Below, piece by piece: positions 38,131-49,835 of a stretch of DNA of 64,000 nt. Source of the DNA: Citrus sinensis. Lineage: Eukaryota > Streptophyta > Magnoliopsida > Sapindales > Rutaceae. The DNA lies in NCBI RefSeq assembly GCF_022201045.2, contig NC_068557.1:19755501-19819500 (forward strand), in the 5' to 3' direction. The notes beneath the pieces were generated by a model, which was given only the letters and a program-made list of their open reading frames with translations, was not told the origin of the DNA and ran no database searches. Numbering within the stretch: the first letter of the stretch is position 1; every line of letters starts with the position of its first letter. Made by a program: the position numbers and the translations under genes.

Positions 38131-39565
38131 TTAGAACATCAGCATTCCTCCGGTTTGGTGCAGCATGGCATCAATCTCATCACCATCTTCCATTTCCAGC
38201 TGATTCAGAAAAAGAATTAGAGAAATATAGGAATGCATCCACAACAAATACTCATGAATGTCCCAAAAACAAAAGTGTGATTGGATGACTGTCCATGCTA
38301 AGAATGCAGATATATTCATATATCTGTGTCAACAGACATTGGTAAGAGTGTATTCTTCAGGGAGAGAGGAAGGGGGGGAGTGAAATACCTCATCAGGGGT
38401 TTGCTCTCCTCGAAGACGGCGGCCATCAAACAAGAAGGCAATTGAGTTCAGCTCCACAGATTGTCTATCACAGTATGCATTCATAAGCTTCTTTAGTTGG
38501 GTGCTTCGTTTGATCCTGAAGAAAACCTCATTCCCATCCTACAATTGCAATTTTATTAGTTCGACTGTAATGACCATTTGCTAAGAGACATGTATGAATT
38601 ACTGCATAACGCGATAAGGAGAAAGTGTATTGGAATTTATTAAATAGTGAAAAAGCATATTCAATAGTAAAATTTCCAGATCCATACGGTCAATAGAGAC
38701 TGACAAGGATAAAGTTAAAACTTTTGAATCAGATTGCAAGGTGTGATCAATTCCATCTCATTCCTTGATCTAATTTTACCAGATTCATATTCTATGTTTC
38801 AACATGCACTACAAGATCCTTTTTTTCTTTTTTAACAAAAGAAAATTACATCATGCATAATTCCACTCAGGTTTTTCCAAGGTTTTTAAAAAGGAACACA
38901 CGAAAACAAATAATAGAGAAAGTTAACTCAACAAGACTAGACTGGCGAGTGAAAACAAATAAAAGAAAAAATTTAAATTCAAAAACACTAGACTTGTGCG
39001 CCAAAGCAAATAAAGAAAATCTATGTTTGATTGGTTGAAAAGAGACGACTAGAAGCAAGGAATCAATAAGTGTAAAACATGAAAGAAATAATTTCAAGAA
39101 TAAAACTCATTGAAGCGAAAATAGGTTTATATTTTTACTTACAGTTGACTTGGGAAAAAAAATTAGACATGATACAAACCAATATAGGCATCATGATCAG
39201 AAACATCCATAGATACACTTCAACGCAAAAGAAGGCCCCCAAAAAAAACACAAAAGTGTACCTCAACCAGTTTTACCACAGAAACCAAAATCAACAATTA
39301 ACCAAAACAAACCCTAATTAACCAGATAAACCAAACCCACTTGCAGAAACCGTTATTTCAACAACCCAATAGCGGCTATTCAAAATAACAACGTAACTTA
39401 CACTAACAAACAAAAAAAAAAAACCTAAAAGATGAATCCCTAAAATTAAATTGTTTTAATCGTGCAGAAAATAAAAACCTGGCCCTTGACTTTGAGATTG
39501 ATGTGAGCCGATTGATCGTTGGGCTTCTTATCTTCCTCTTGCGGAGTGTTCGTGACGCCTGACAT
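38131..39565 (-). CDS. SUMO: Small ubiquitin-like modifier (SUMO)
   Basis: Attached to lysines of nuclear and stress-response targets by the SAE/SCE1 pathway. Three exons on the minus strand: 39479-39565, 38389-38538, 38131-38199, both introns phase 0 and GT-AG; 101 residues. It starts [19 protein letters not shown], followed by the beta-grasp fold ([20 protein letters not shown] ... [20 protein letters not shown]) and DAMLHQTGG. The conserved di-Gly is at residues 96-97, followed by a 4-residue tail MLMF that SUMO proteases would remove. It belongs to the conventional SUMO1/2 group by sequence. The leader carries a (TC)n microsatellite (39583-39612) just upstream of the ATG on the coding strand. 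Confidence 0.97.
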
Positions 39566-39581
39566 TCTCTCTTCTGCTTCG

Positions 39582-39617
<36 letters not shown>

Positions 39618-41401
39618 TCTCTCTATCTCTTGCTCTTTCGATCTCTTCGTTTGTGTTGTGATGATGAGATTAGGGCTTTCCCTTTAAAAAAGCCTTGGGA
39701 GCGTAGACTCGAGCAAGTGAACGACAGTTGTAATTAGCTATCGTTTTTGTAAAGAAAAAATAAATTAAACAAATAAAAAAACGAAATTGGGTTTTATCTC
39801 CGCGGAGATCACTTTCGAGGAGCTCGGTCAGTGTGTCCTCTTATATGTGGCGAATGATAGAGTGGTTAAAAAAACAGTTTCCTGGATATCTCAACCGCGT
39901 GATGGACTGATAAAATCCTATAACTTCACGTTTTTCATTAATTTTAAAAGATTTTAATTTATTTTTTTTAATTTTTTAATAAAAATATGCAGTGGCATGA
40001 GAGGGCTTATTATATATGTTAGCCTCACTGCGTACATTGGGCTTCCCTCCATCACCTAATGGGTTGTAGCTTTCAACACCCCAGCAAATGTCGTATAGCA
40101 GCCCTTTCGAATTTTATATCTCAAAATACTCTCAGTTTAATTTATGAGATACAAATTATATATTAAACTCGCCCATCTTGCCATAAAATTTTACTCCAAC
40201 AAGAATGTTTGTTTTAATTTTTTTGATAAAATGCATAAAAATTTTAAAATCTTAAATTATTCCTTCTTTTTAGATAGTTTCTATCTCTATAATACTTTTT
40301 AGATAGTTTCTATCTCTATATATAAATTATAAATTATAAAATTATAAGAAAATTAAAAGAATGCTTTAGTTAAGTATTTAATTGAAAATTCATTTAAAAT
40401 AATAATAAGTTTAATTTATTTTTGATTATTTAGATAATTTCAATTAAAAATAATTTTTATGAGGAATTTTGAGAGGTACCCAAGGCCTTCTCAAATAGCA
40501 AATAGTCCAACCAACTTTTGTTTGCCGTCTATACAATAATGAGGCCCCAAGTGGGCTTGATCAAAATGGCCCGTCTCCGTTCTGTATGGCCCTTTTCACC
40601 TTTGTATTTGCAAAATCAATATATTAATCCGATTCCGACCTGAGCGAACCATCAACCCCATTAATTGGATGAAAAAGTCGAATGGATTCGAGTCCACTAT
40701 CGTCATGTGAATTCATTAATGCTTTTTCTTTTTTTTAAATAAACCAAAATTTTTGAAAGCATATACGGGACGATATATTGTAACGAAATTGAACTGGTCC
40801 AGGCGCAACAAATTTCAGATTGATCCCCCTCCTACTGTCCTAGTAATAGTTGGAAATGGACTTTGAAGTAACCCTTTCATGTAGCAAACAAAGCAAAAGT
40901 TCAGCAAAAAATACAAAACTAGACTTCCCAAAGTGATAACATACTTACTGATTTTGACCTCCCTTTACCCTTAACCACATGCTGCAGCAGCATGTCTTCA
41001 TTTACGCATGCGCACGGCTCCACATTTCTTGCGTTTCCTCAGAGGCTGCAGAGGCAGCCCTATCTCTTTGCCCCAGATAAAATTTCCCCTCTTTCCAAAT
41101 TTACTAATCTAACCTGAAACTCTGAACGTTATTTACTTTCTTTACTGTGAAATTTAATGTTAACGTGTAACATTACAAATCGCATCAATTATTGGACCAC
41201 TCTCTTTTGCCATTCCCGTTAAACACTGCCATTTCCTGTCTCCTCAACCCAACGTTCCAAATCCAGCAGCCTCGAAAGTAATAAACATCTTCACCTAATT
41301 ACTTGGGCCATTATATTTTGTACACTGCACCACACCACCACCAACATCAATGAACCTTCGCTAGAATCAATCAACGATTTTGGATTCCAGCTCATAAATG
41401 A
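39566..41401. other. SUMO promoter and intergenic DNA
   Basis: Begins with the SUMO leader and promoter. A 28-29 bp tandem duplication (TTTTAGATAGTTTCTATCTC) is at 40268-40322. No further gene is seen; open stretches near 41291-41632 on the minus strand are without motifs. Confidence 0.5.
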
Positions 41402-41635
41402 CACGTGTAAGGACCAGAGGACAACCCTGCTTCGAAGTTCATGATCACTTGTTGTAATATTTAATTTTACATAAATAGTATTGCCAAGCAGTACTACTAA
41501 AATAAAACGGTCGAGTTCGTGGGTCCACGTGAGGGGCGGACCCACGTGGTTCGTACCTATTGAGCCAAACCCAACTGGAAATCGTGGTCCGTGCACACAC
41601 TCTCCTCTTTTGTTCTTGTCATTTTGTGACACGTG
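41402..41635. promoter_or_regulatory. Cluster of four G-boxes
   Basis: CACGTG occurs at 41402-41407, 41526-41531, 41543-41548 and 41630-41635. The middle two sit in an inverted repeat GTGGGTCC / GGACCCAC. G-boxes bind bZIP and bHLH factors in ABA, light and stress responses. They lie 560-790 bp upstream of the glucanase start codon, so control of that gene is plausible but inferred. Confidence 0.5.
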
Positions 41636-42194
41636 GGTCCCTTCCCACCATCTCCCACTTGGAAAAATAACAGTACAGTAACAGTATGGTCCCTATACTT
41701 TTCTTCAATATCAGTTAAAGCATGGTGTATAATTTATTTTCATACTAATCCCTGATAATTCTCAAAGTTCATATCGATATAGCACACAGTCTCTTTCAAG
41801 GGGGGAAAAAAGTGACAACCAAATACTGTAATTAATTATTTCAATAATTTAACAACGGATTTTGTAATCGCATAGATGACGAATCCTTTCTCATCTAATA
41901 TAACGAATTTCCTAAGATTTATCATGTATGCCAAAGCCAAATTCTAATGTATCCTGAGTTATTATTTCGCTAAAATTTAGGGGCGGCATGCTATTATCCC
42001 GAACCACAACGTCTCTATCGTCTCTGCTCTTTTTATATCCCAAATCCCTGCTCTCTCTCAAACTCACTCCCTGCTTCTTACTCCACACATTTTTCTCTTG
42101 GCTTGCACACAAAACCAGAACACTCACACCCCCAAACCCGCTCTCTCTCTTTCCCTCTCTCCCTTTCATGCTCTGCTTCACCAAGAACCAGAGC

Positions 42195-44068
42195 ATGGAT
42201 TGTCTATTTGCTTTCTACTTTTTCTTACTTCTCTCCAGTTTCATTTTTGCAGGTAAAAACACTAACTTGCTTTCTCGCTCTGTTCATTTTTTTCCGGGAA
42301 AAAACAAAAGGAAAATGATGGAGAACGAGCGCATTGTTCAGCATTTTCCCGGGGAGAAGGGGGAAAAGAAAGAGCAACGTACGTACCCTTTTCTTCATTT
42401 TTATTTCTCATATGCTTTTGTTCTACACTTTTGCAGACGCGGGATCAATAGGAGTGAACTACGGCCGCATAGCCAACAACTTACCATCAGCATCCAAAGT
42501 CGTGCAGCTCCTCAAATCTCAAGGCATTGAACGCGTCAAAGTATTCGACACCGACGCGGCAGTCCTTAAAGCCCTATCCGGATCCGGAATCAAAGTCACC
42601 GTCGACTTACCCAACGAGCTTCTATTCTCCGCAGCCAAACGCCCCTCCTTTGCCTTCTCATGGGTCCAAAAAAACGTCGCCGCTTACCACCCCCATACTC
42701 AAATCGAAGCCATTGGCGTCGGCAATGAAGTGTTCGTCGACCCGCATAACACCACCAAGTTTCTCCTGCCCGCCATGAAAAACGTCCACGAAGCTCTTGT
42801 CAAGTACAATCTCCACTCTTCCATTAAAGTCTCGTCACCCATTGCCTTGAGCGCTTTGCAAAATTCTTACCCGTCATCAGCCGGATCTTTCCGACCCGAA
42901 TTGATCGAACCCGTTTTCAAGCCCATGTTGAATTTCCTCCGCCAAACCGGTTCTTTCCTAATGGTCAATGCATACCCATTTTTCGCCTACGAGTCAAACA
43001 CTGACGTCATCTCTTTAGACTACGCTTTGTTTAGGGAGAACCCCGGCGTCGTGGATGCGGGTAACGGGTTACGTTATTTCAGCCTCTTCGATGCCCAAAT
43101 CGACGCCGTTTTCGCTGCCTTGTCTGCCTTGAAGTACGATGACATCAGAATGGTTGTAACGGAGACGGGATGGCCGTCTAAAGGGGATGAGAATGAGAAT
43201 GGTGCAAGCGTTGAAAACGCTGCTGCGTACAACGGAAATCTCGTCCGCAGAATCTTGACTGGTGGTGGGACCCCTCTGAGACCAAAGGCTGATCTGACCG
43301 TTTATCTCTTCGCGCTTTTCAACGAGGACCAAAAACCGGGTCCCACATCGGAGAGAAATTACGGGCTTTTCTACCCCAACGAGGAAAAAGTTTACAACAT
43401 TCCGTTTACGGTGGAGGGTCTGAAGAATTACCACGACCACAGGTCGCCGGTCAACCGCAGTCCAACGGTGAGGGCGCCGGTCAACGGCGGAGGGGGAGTG
43501 TCGAAGAGTACTTCGGGGAACACGTGGTGCGTGGCCAACGCCGAAGTGGGGAAAGAGAAGCTGCAGAGGGGCTTGGATTACGCTTGCGGTGAGGGAGGAG
43601 CTGACTGCCGTCCAATCCAACCGGGTGCCACATGTTACAGTCCTAACACTCTTGAGGCCCATGCTTCGTTCGCGTTTAACAGCTACTACCAGAAGCAATC
43701 TCGCGCCGGTGGCAGTTGTTATTTCGGCGGGGCGGCCTACGTTGTTACGCAGCCACCGAGTACGTGTTCCGTCTTCTATCAGTCTTAAATCTTTTTATTA
43801 AATTTTATTTTATTTGCTTTGTCTCGGCGCACAATAGTTACTTCATTCACTTGCTAACTTGCGGCCCAATGAGTCACAGGAATCGGTAAAAAAGTCAAAA
43901 AAAAAAAAAGTTACTGAATGAATTCTTTTGATGACGCGGCATCATTTAAGTCAAAGATAGTTTGCTGTGAATAAATAATAACTCATCTTTGCTAAGATCT
44001 GAGCTTGTATTGTTTTGTTGTCTTCTTTTGCAGGATATGGGGTGTGTGAATTTCCCACTGGATACTGA
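42195..44068 (+). CDS. GH17 glucan endo-1,3-beta-glucosidase with CBM43/X8 domain
   Basis: Secreted enzyme cleaving beta-1,3-glucan (callose) in walls. Exons 42195-42252, 42437-43759, 44034-44068; 471 residues. Signal peptide MDCLFAFYFFLLLSSFIFA is split from the mature part by the usual intron near its end. GH17 domain at about 22-345: GVNYGRIANNLP, acid/base Glu117 in GVGNEVF, nucleophile Glu262 in VVTETGWPS. A Pro/Gly/Ser linker leads to a CBM43 domain from about 381 (NTWCVANAEVGKEKLQRGLD) with six cysteines; the sixth is in exon 3 (RYGVCEFPTGY). I chose this model over reading straight on to a stop at 43786-43788 because exon 3 restores the standard family ending. No GPI signal follows. 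Coding GC is higher than the surroundings. Confidence 0.93.
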
Positions 44069-44435
44069 TGATAGCTCAAGAGGCAATGCAGATGGGTTTT
44101 ATTTATAATTGGTGGTTAATGAAGAGGATTAGAGAACTAATTAATTTTATTATGGTAGCTGTTTTTGGGTTTCAATGCTACATATAATTTTGGGGGAATT
44201 TCTGATGTATTTTTATGTAGTTCAGTAGTTGGTTGACATCCTCGTTTGTAATTAATTAAATTCTATTTCTATATTATATGTATGCTCCTAATTTACTTTG
44301 ATCAATTAATGACAATCTTTCTCTTAGCTTTAATGTAAGTAACAACATTGACGGTTCTGATAGAAGACGGATCAGTGAGTTCATGAGAATTACCTGCAAG
44401 GAAACAGGTCATTATATAATAAATACGAGGCAAAT

Positions 44436-44549
44436 GTTAAGTTACAATAATTGTAATATATATTTCTTGTGTAAATCACATAAATTATGGGTTTTATAAT
44501 TTTACGTGGTTCACATGAGAGATATATGATACAATTATTATAATTTAGA
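44436..44549. mobile_element. Decayed hairpin MITE related to the 14316 family
   Basis: GTTACAATAATTGTAATATA and, mirrored, ATACAATTATTATAAT flank a loop with CACATAAATTATGG. The architecture resembles the copies at 14316 and 30605 but is strongly diverged. Confidence 0.45.
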
Positions 44550-44565
44550 GGCTCCTTAAATATGA

Positions 44566-44652
44566 GGGTCCTGCTATACGACGTCCCACATACAGTAACA
44601 GTTTTCGTGACGGGGTCGTTGCTGTGTGTGGCGTACGTAGCGCCAGCCAGCC
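44566..44652. mobile_element. 87-bp mini-MITE with 9-bp target duplication
   Basis: Inverted ends (GCTATACGACGTCCCACATA and TGTGTGTGGCGTACGTAGC) fold back on each other. A perfect 9-bp duplication TAAATATGA flanks it (44557-44565 and 44653-44661). A 9-bp duplication suggests a Mutator-type source. Confidence 0.7.
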
Positions 44653-44661
44653 TAAATATGA

Positions 44662-45913
44662 AGGCCCCTTTTTGCTTATTTAACTCCAGAAGCTTTAATA
44701 AAGCCATTAATTTCAGTTAACTTTTTTCAATAAAACGAGGCAAATTGTTGCTTGAGAGTACTGAACCTGACTAGAGAAATGCCAATTTGCCAAGCTCATG
44801 AAAAAGGAAATCAACTGCTGCTCCTGTGAGTGCAAGCATGACGACCTAAGGTGCCGTTGGATTCCACTTTTGTGTGAGTTGAAAAAAGTATGCTCACACG
44901 AACTGGTGATTATTATGTATGTTGTGATTGCTCAGTGCAGAGCATGTTCAAGTGGGAGCAAAGCTCATAAGGAAGGATATATAGTGTTGTAAGATATGAA
45001 GTCTCTCGTGCCATATGGGACATGTTAGTAAGCATGTAGCTTTATCACCAGACCTTAGACCTTATCTGTAACAAAGCTAGTGGGCGCAGTGAAAAGCAAA
45101 TTGTAGGCCCTAATTATCGAGGCATAAAAAGTGACCTTGGATCCCCCATTGAATGGGTGCTTTTTGTATGAGCCGTAAAATTAGAATATGCAGCAAGTCA
45201 TCAAATTTAAGGCTTGGTTTGGTTGTGCTTAAGAATCTTTAGTTAGAAATGTGCCACAACATCATGATTGCTACATGTAGAACAGTCGTGGATGAATCAT
45301 CATAGCAGTGAAAATTGGGAAATTAAAAAAAAAAAAAAAAGCCCTTTCACTTAGAATAATGAGTGCAAGGGTTCGAGCCTCCATAAAAATATTTATGGGA
45401 CTTATTTACAATCATTTCTCAATTATCACATAATTAAGTGGAGCCAGTCTATTTCTCACGAAATGTAAGTAGAGTGGATAGTCCTCGAATATTTGAGAGG
45501 GTTTGAAGAATTTGGGCAGCACTTCAGAGGAGTACATGCCACGATGAAGATCCCAATTGTAGAATCTGTGTGTAAATATTAATTGTAATACCTACAGTCC
45601 TATATAAACAGTATTAAAAAAAAAACAATTGTCTTGGTGAATATAATTTATAAACTGCTGTAGATATTTTCTAGTTTTATTGTGAGAGTTGCTCCCACGT
45701 GGCCATGTGCACCAACTGCTGCACTTTGTTATTTATTTCATAGCTTCACTAAATGGAAAAATATTTAACACTCGTGCTGCTCGCATACTTGATCAACTCC
45801 CGTCTATTTTACGTAGAAGTTTATATTTCGGGTGAAGTTATTTCACCGACATGATATCAAAAGATAAAATTTGGTGTGCCAACTTTCACATGTTCATTTT
45901 GATTTCTTCTGCA
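44662..45913. other. Intergenic DNA with a possible SINE fragment
   Basis: At about 45320-45480 a poly-A run is followed by TGCAAGGGTTCGAGCCTCC, a box B-like tRNA motif; it may be a SINE piece but no duplication is visible. The frame at 44798-44992 is Cys-rich but matches no family I know. Confidence 0.35.
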
Positions 45914-46485
45914 CCTACAAATATTAAAGGGTAAAAGTTTATTTAATTTTTATATTTTAATATTAATATTTATTCAGTCTCTGTATTTTTTAAAATGTCT
46001 TAAAATATTTCTGCCGTTAAAGTATTGATACTCTTATTATTATTTTTATTTTTATTGACTTACTTTTATAATATTATTCTTTTATAATAATTTTTTTATT
46101 TGGATAATAATAAAAAGAAAATAATTAAATTACTAATTTAACCTTAAAAAAATTATATTAATTTTTAATTGTTAAAAATTATATGCAAACTAACAAGTGT
46201 GTAAATGGTGCTTGCAAAAACATTAATATAAAGTTTTTATTTTTATTTTTTAGATTAAATTAGTAATTTAATTTTTTTTTATTAATATCCAAAAAAATTA
46301 TTATAAAATGGTAATATTATAAAAGTAAGTCAAGAAAAATAAAAAGTAACGGTAAGAGGATCAATACTTTAACGACATAAATATTTTAAGGTATTTTAAA
46401 AAATATAAAAATTAAATAAATATTAATTTTAAAATATAAAGACTAAATAAACTTTCGTTTAAATAACATCATGAATATTTGTAGG
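45914..46485. mobile_element. Large foldback MITE, about 570 bp
   Basis: Two arms of about 230 bp are inverted copies: GTTAAAGTATTGATACTCTT on the left against AGAGGATCAATACTTTAACG on the right, and TTGACTTACTTTTATAATAT against its complement. The outermost inverted words are CCTACAAATATT and AATATTTGTAGG. It would transcribe to a long hairpin, a possible small-RNA source. The target duplication is not resolved. Confidence 0.7.
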
Positions 46486-46917
46486 ATTCGGCAATTTCGC
46501 CAGAGGATTGGATGACTACTTTTGAGGGGGAATGAAAAAAGAAAAGAAAAGCACGAAGCGGGTCATGATTGAGGGTATGCAAATGGTACATCACCTGATG
46601 TGTCGGGGTCACTGGCTTTCAAAATTTGGATAGAAGAATCAAAGTTGTGTAGCAGCAGAGATTCTCCTTTTCTTTGCCTCCATCGTTTAGCCATTAATTT
46701 ACAGAGTGAGTGCATTCACATGCTCAATTATTGACTCCACACTACTTTCCGACTTTTATGAATGGCACTGTTGTCCACTTGTGTGATGTCTGTACTACGT
46801 TTGAAATCTTGCTCAGTAGATTTTTGGAGTTTTTGAAGTGAAGAATTATCGCGATACATTGAGGTAGATCCCACTTTGCTAACCAGTCAAAAGCTTTTTT
46901 CACCAGAACGATCCAAT

Positions 46918-47311
46918 TAGGGATGGTCAAAAAATTTAGATCTGCCCGCATCCATAAAGATTTAAAAGATTTAGATCTGAAAAAAATTGGATACATATAT
47001 TAAAAAATGCGAATCCAGAGTCTGATTTTTAATATATACATGGATTTAAATATGGATTCAAATGCACTGCCATCCGAAAAGTTGGATACCTGAATCTACA
47101 AAATTGTTTATTCAAATTATTTATTTAATTAAATTTTCACTGAAAAATATATAAGTGAAATTGAAAAAAAACCTAACCCTAAAGCTAAAAACTCACCCTA
47201 AAACTAAAAACTAGCTCCCACCACTCACCAACAGCTGCAATCGGAAACAACCCCAAATCCCTAACCGTGGAACACCGGCTGCCTCGCCCGAGTTGAAATC
47301 ATGTAGTCATC
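46918..47311. mobile_element. One-ended hAT-like element
   Basis: TAGGGATGGTCAAAAAATTT at 46918 is a hAT-type terminus, followed by repeated ATTTAGATCTG and GGATTTAAATATGGATTC words. No matching right end is found before the next element at 47320. The tail holds AACCCTAACC-like repeats near 47170-47200. The second hAT element may have landed inside it, or the right end is lost. Confidence 0.45.
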
Positions 47312-47319
47312 GAACTGAA

Positions 47320-47998
47320 TAGGAGTGGCAAAACGAATAAACGAATCGAATCGTAAACGAATTGGGTCAAAATTCTACTGATTCGGATTCGATTCGTTTA
47401 TTAGACAAAAATTCGGTTCGATTAATTTAATTCGTTTACTAGAATTAATAAACGAATCGAATTGAATCTGGATTCGTTTATTATTCATTTATCCTATTAT
47501 GAATCCATAACAAATCGAATCAAATCATGATTCATTTACAATTCATTTAGAAAAATATAATTAATAAACAAAATTAAGCAAAATAAAATATAAAAAAGCC
47601 GCAAATTTAATATCATACAACAAAATGCAAATAACCCAAACCATATTCTAGAATTAAATATACAGTCATCCAAATACTAAATTACAAATCCTTAATAATA
47701 CAAATAACCTTCAATTTTTTAAAAAAAAATTAAATAAACTTAAGGACAAAAAAGTAATTTAATTAAACAAATTTTTAACGAATCGACTTGTATTCGATTC
47801 GTTTATGACCTGTTTATTAAACGAATTCTAAATGAATAAACGAATCAATATTTTCAAACCCGAATTCGATTAGTTTATTAGCGAATCGAATCAAATTCAC
47901 CCATTTATTAAACGAATCAATTTTTTCAAATCCAAACCCATTTAATTCGCATTGAATCGAATCGAATAAATAAACTCTAACCCATATTAGCACCCCTA
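47320..47998. mobile_element. Non-autonomous hAT element, 679 bp
   Basis: The ends are TAGGAGTGGCAAAACGAAT and, mirrored, ATATTAGCACCCCTA. The flanks GAACTGAA (47312-47319) and GAACTAAA (47999-48006) form an 8-bp target duplication with one mismatch. Both ends are dense with CGAATCGAAT and TTCGTTTATT words. No coding capacity. Confidence 0.85.
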
Positions 47999-48006
47999 GA
48001 ACTAAA

Positions 48007-49133
48007 TATGATGTTGATAGGAAGAATGGCTGTAAAATCATGTCTTTCCAAGATATGTCATCAAGAGGGAGGAGGAAAAGATTCCATGATCACAATGAAC
48101 TGTGTAAAGGTTTGCTTATTTATGATGTGATTAATAATACTAGTAGAAGAATTGAAAAAAAATTGAACATGGCTATGGCTAGCTTTTGCTACAGTAACAG
48201 GTTATGAGTTTCTTTTGTTGTTGGTGCTAATTTTTGTGAATAAGATTGTTTCTATTCATAAGGGGGACCTTTTTGCCTAATGTTATTCAAGCTTGAATCA
48301 GTGACAATATCAACAATTCCGTGATTTTTGTTTTGATTTTTTTTTAATAAAAGAAAAGACTTGAACTTATGTTATTAATAATTGGAGTTTACATAAAGTG
48401 AAAAAGTTGTGTGCAAAATGTAGGATTAGCTTGTAAAAGGTGGGTATTTAAATTTAGGTGGCGGAACTTATATGATGGTATTTAAATTTACAGTGATATT
48501 GATGGTTTCCCTTTCTATTTTGGGTTTATTCATCCTCTATATAGGGACAATTGTCAATTTTGGATTTAATATCAATGTCACTTGGGTAATTTTTAGGGAC
48601 CTCCTATGAGGTTTGGCGTATTAATACTTAGAAAGAATGTATTCACGTAAGTACAAGCACCTCCTATGTTGTTAGTATTTAGTTAGTTTGACTGTTAGTA
48701 GACTGTTGAAATTACAAAAATACCCTTCTTGCCAAAATAATAAATCACGAAATAAGGCTTTAAGAATCGATAGGTAATAAAATTAGTACTAGAATCATAA
48801 AACCTAAAAAATGACCAATTTACCCATTTATGTGATTTCATTGATATTGTTTATTATTAAAAAAATATGGATAAAATAAATTAAAACTGTCATTATTATC
48901 GTTGTAACTAAACGGTAATATTTTGAGTAGTAGCAACAACTATAAAAGGCTTTGGCAAGTCAGCAAATCACTATAGCAGAATTTCATCTTCATCTTCTTC
49001 TTAAGGTTTTAAATCATCATCCATTCAACTCTTCAACAGAAGCACTCATTATCATCATCATCAACAGAAGCATTCATTCAACTCATCAACAAAAGCATTC
49101 AACATAATCAAGATCAAACACTATCTCAACCAT
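48007..49133. other. Intergenic DNA and presumed GRF-gene promoter
   Basis: No gene recognised at 48007-48900. A TATA-like ACTATAAAAGGC near 48940 and a CA/TCA-rich leader (48980-49133) precede the GRF zinc-finger reading frame. Confidence 0.5.
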
Positions 49134-49543
49134 ATGGATTCTCAAAGCTCAAACACATCCAACCAATCAAATATGCAACCAGTTTATGAGCCAGCTTGGA
49201 GGAACTTTGTTAATGGGAGGTTGATTAAGTTTTCAAACCGAATCTGTAGATGTCGTATGAGAGCTGAAGTGATGATATCCGAATCGGATGAGAATCATCA
49301 CAAGCTTTATTATAGATGCTCGAACAAACAACATGCGAATACTTCAAATGGTGGGTTTCAGAAAGGGATGATTTCAACAAGGGAGTCGTGTTTGAGGGGA
49401 ATTTAGGTGCAATAGTGGATTGTGATACCCTGAATGCTATTGAATCAAATGTGAAAGAAATGAAGACTATTATGAAGAAGCTGCAAAAGTCAGGATTTGG
49501 TGAAGATGATGATATACCTAAACCTAGCTATGTTTGTGCTTAA
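49134..49543 (+). pseudogene. GRF-type zinc-finger small protein, frameshifted
   Basis: Starts MDSQSSNTSNQSNMQPVYEP. The GRF finger begins CRCRMRAEVMISESDENHHK and LYYRCSN, but the rest (CEYFKWWVSERDDF) lies in another frame, offset as if one base were lost within the AACAAACAACA run at about 49322-49332. After the shift the frame continues to a normal-looking end (KEMKTIMKKLQKSGFGEDDD ... SYVCA). Total length would be about 136 residues, typical of small plant GRF proteins, which are often multicopy near transposons. Both halves are otherwise clean, so the lesion is recent or a sequencing error. Confidence 0.7.
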
Positions 49544-49835
49544 TTTAATAATGCTTAAGAATTAATATGCCTAAACTATCTCTAGAACAAATTACGTTTT
49601 TCATAAACTAAGGTTTTATATTTATAAGGCAGATGATTTTATCAAAATTGATATTTTAAAGTTGTATAGACCGTATTGAAAAGATTTAAGTTTTTGAAAT
49701 TTGTAAGTGTTATTTTTAAAATTCTGGAAATAGACGTATTTGAAAACATTTTTAAATGAATTGAGCCATAGTATAATTTCAAAAAGTTTTTTGGGGCTAA
49801 ATACTATTTCATAAAACAGTTACTCAATTCCAAAA

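Noticed and set aside
42334-42436. Upstream ATG at 42334 extending the glucanase frame to 484 codons
   Set aside because: It lies in intron 1. The true start at 42195 gives a signal peptide split by an intron, and 42334-42436 encodes a basic stretch unlike the family.
41988-42530. 180-codon plus-strand open frame
   Set aside because: Crosses the glucanase promoter, exon 1, intron 1 and exon 2 in a wrong frame; low-complexity Ser/Leu sequence.
43069-43698. 209-codon minus-strand open frame
   Set aside because: Antisense shadow of the GC-rich glucanase exon; no motif.
44798-44992. Cys-rich 64-codon frame resembling a small secreted peptide
   Set aside because: No signal peptide, irregular Cys spacing and no known pattern; chance frame.
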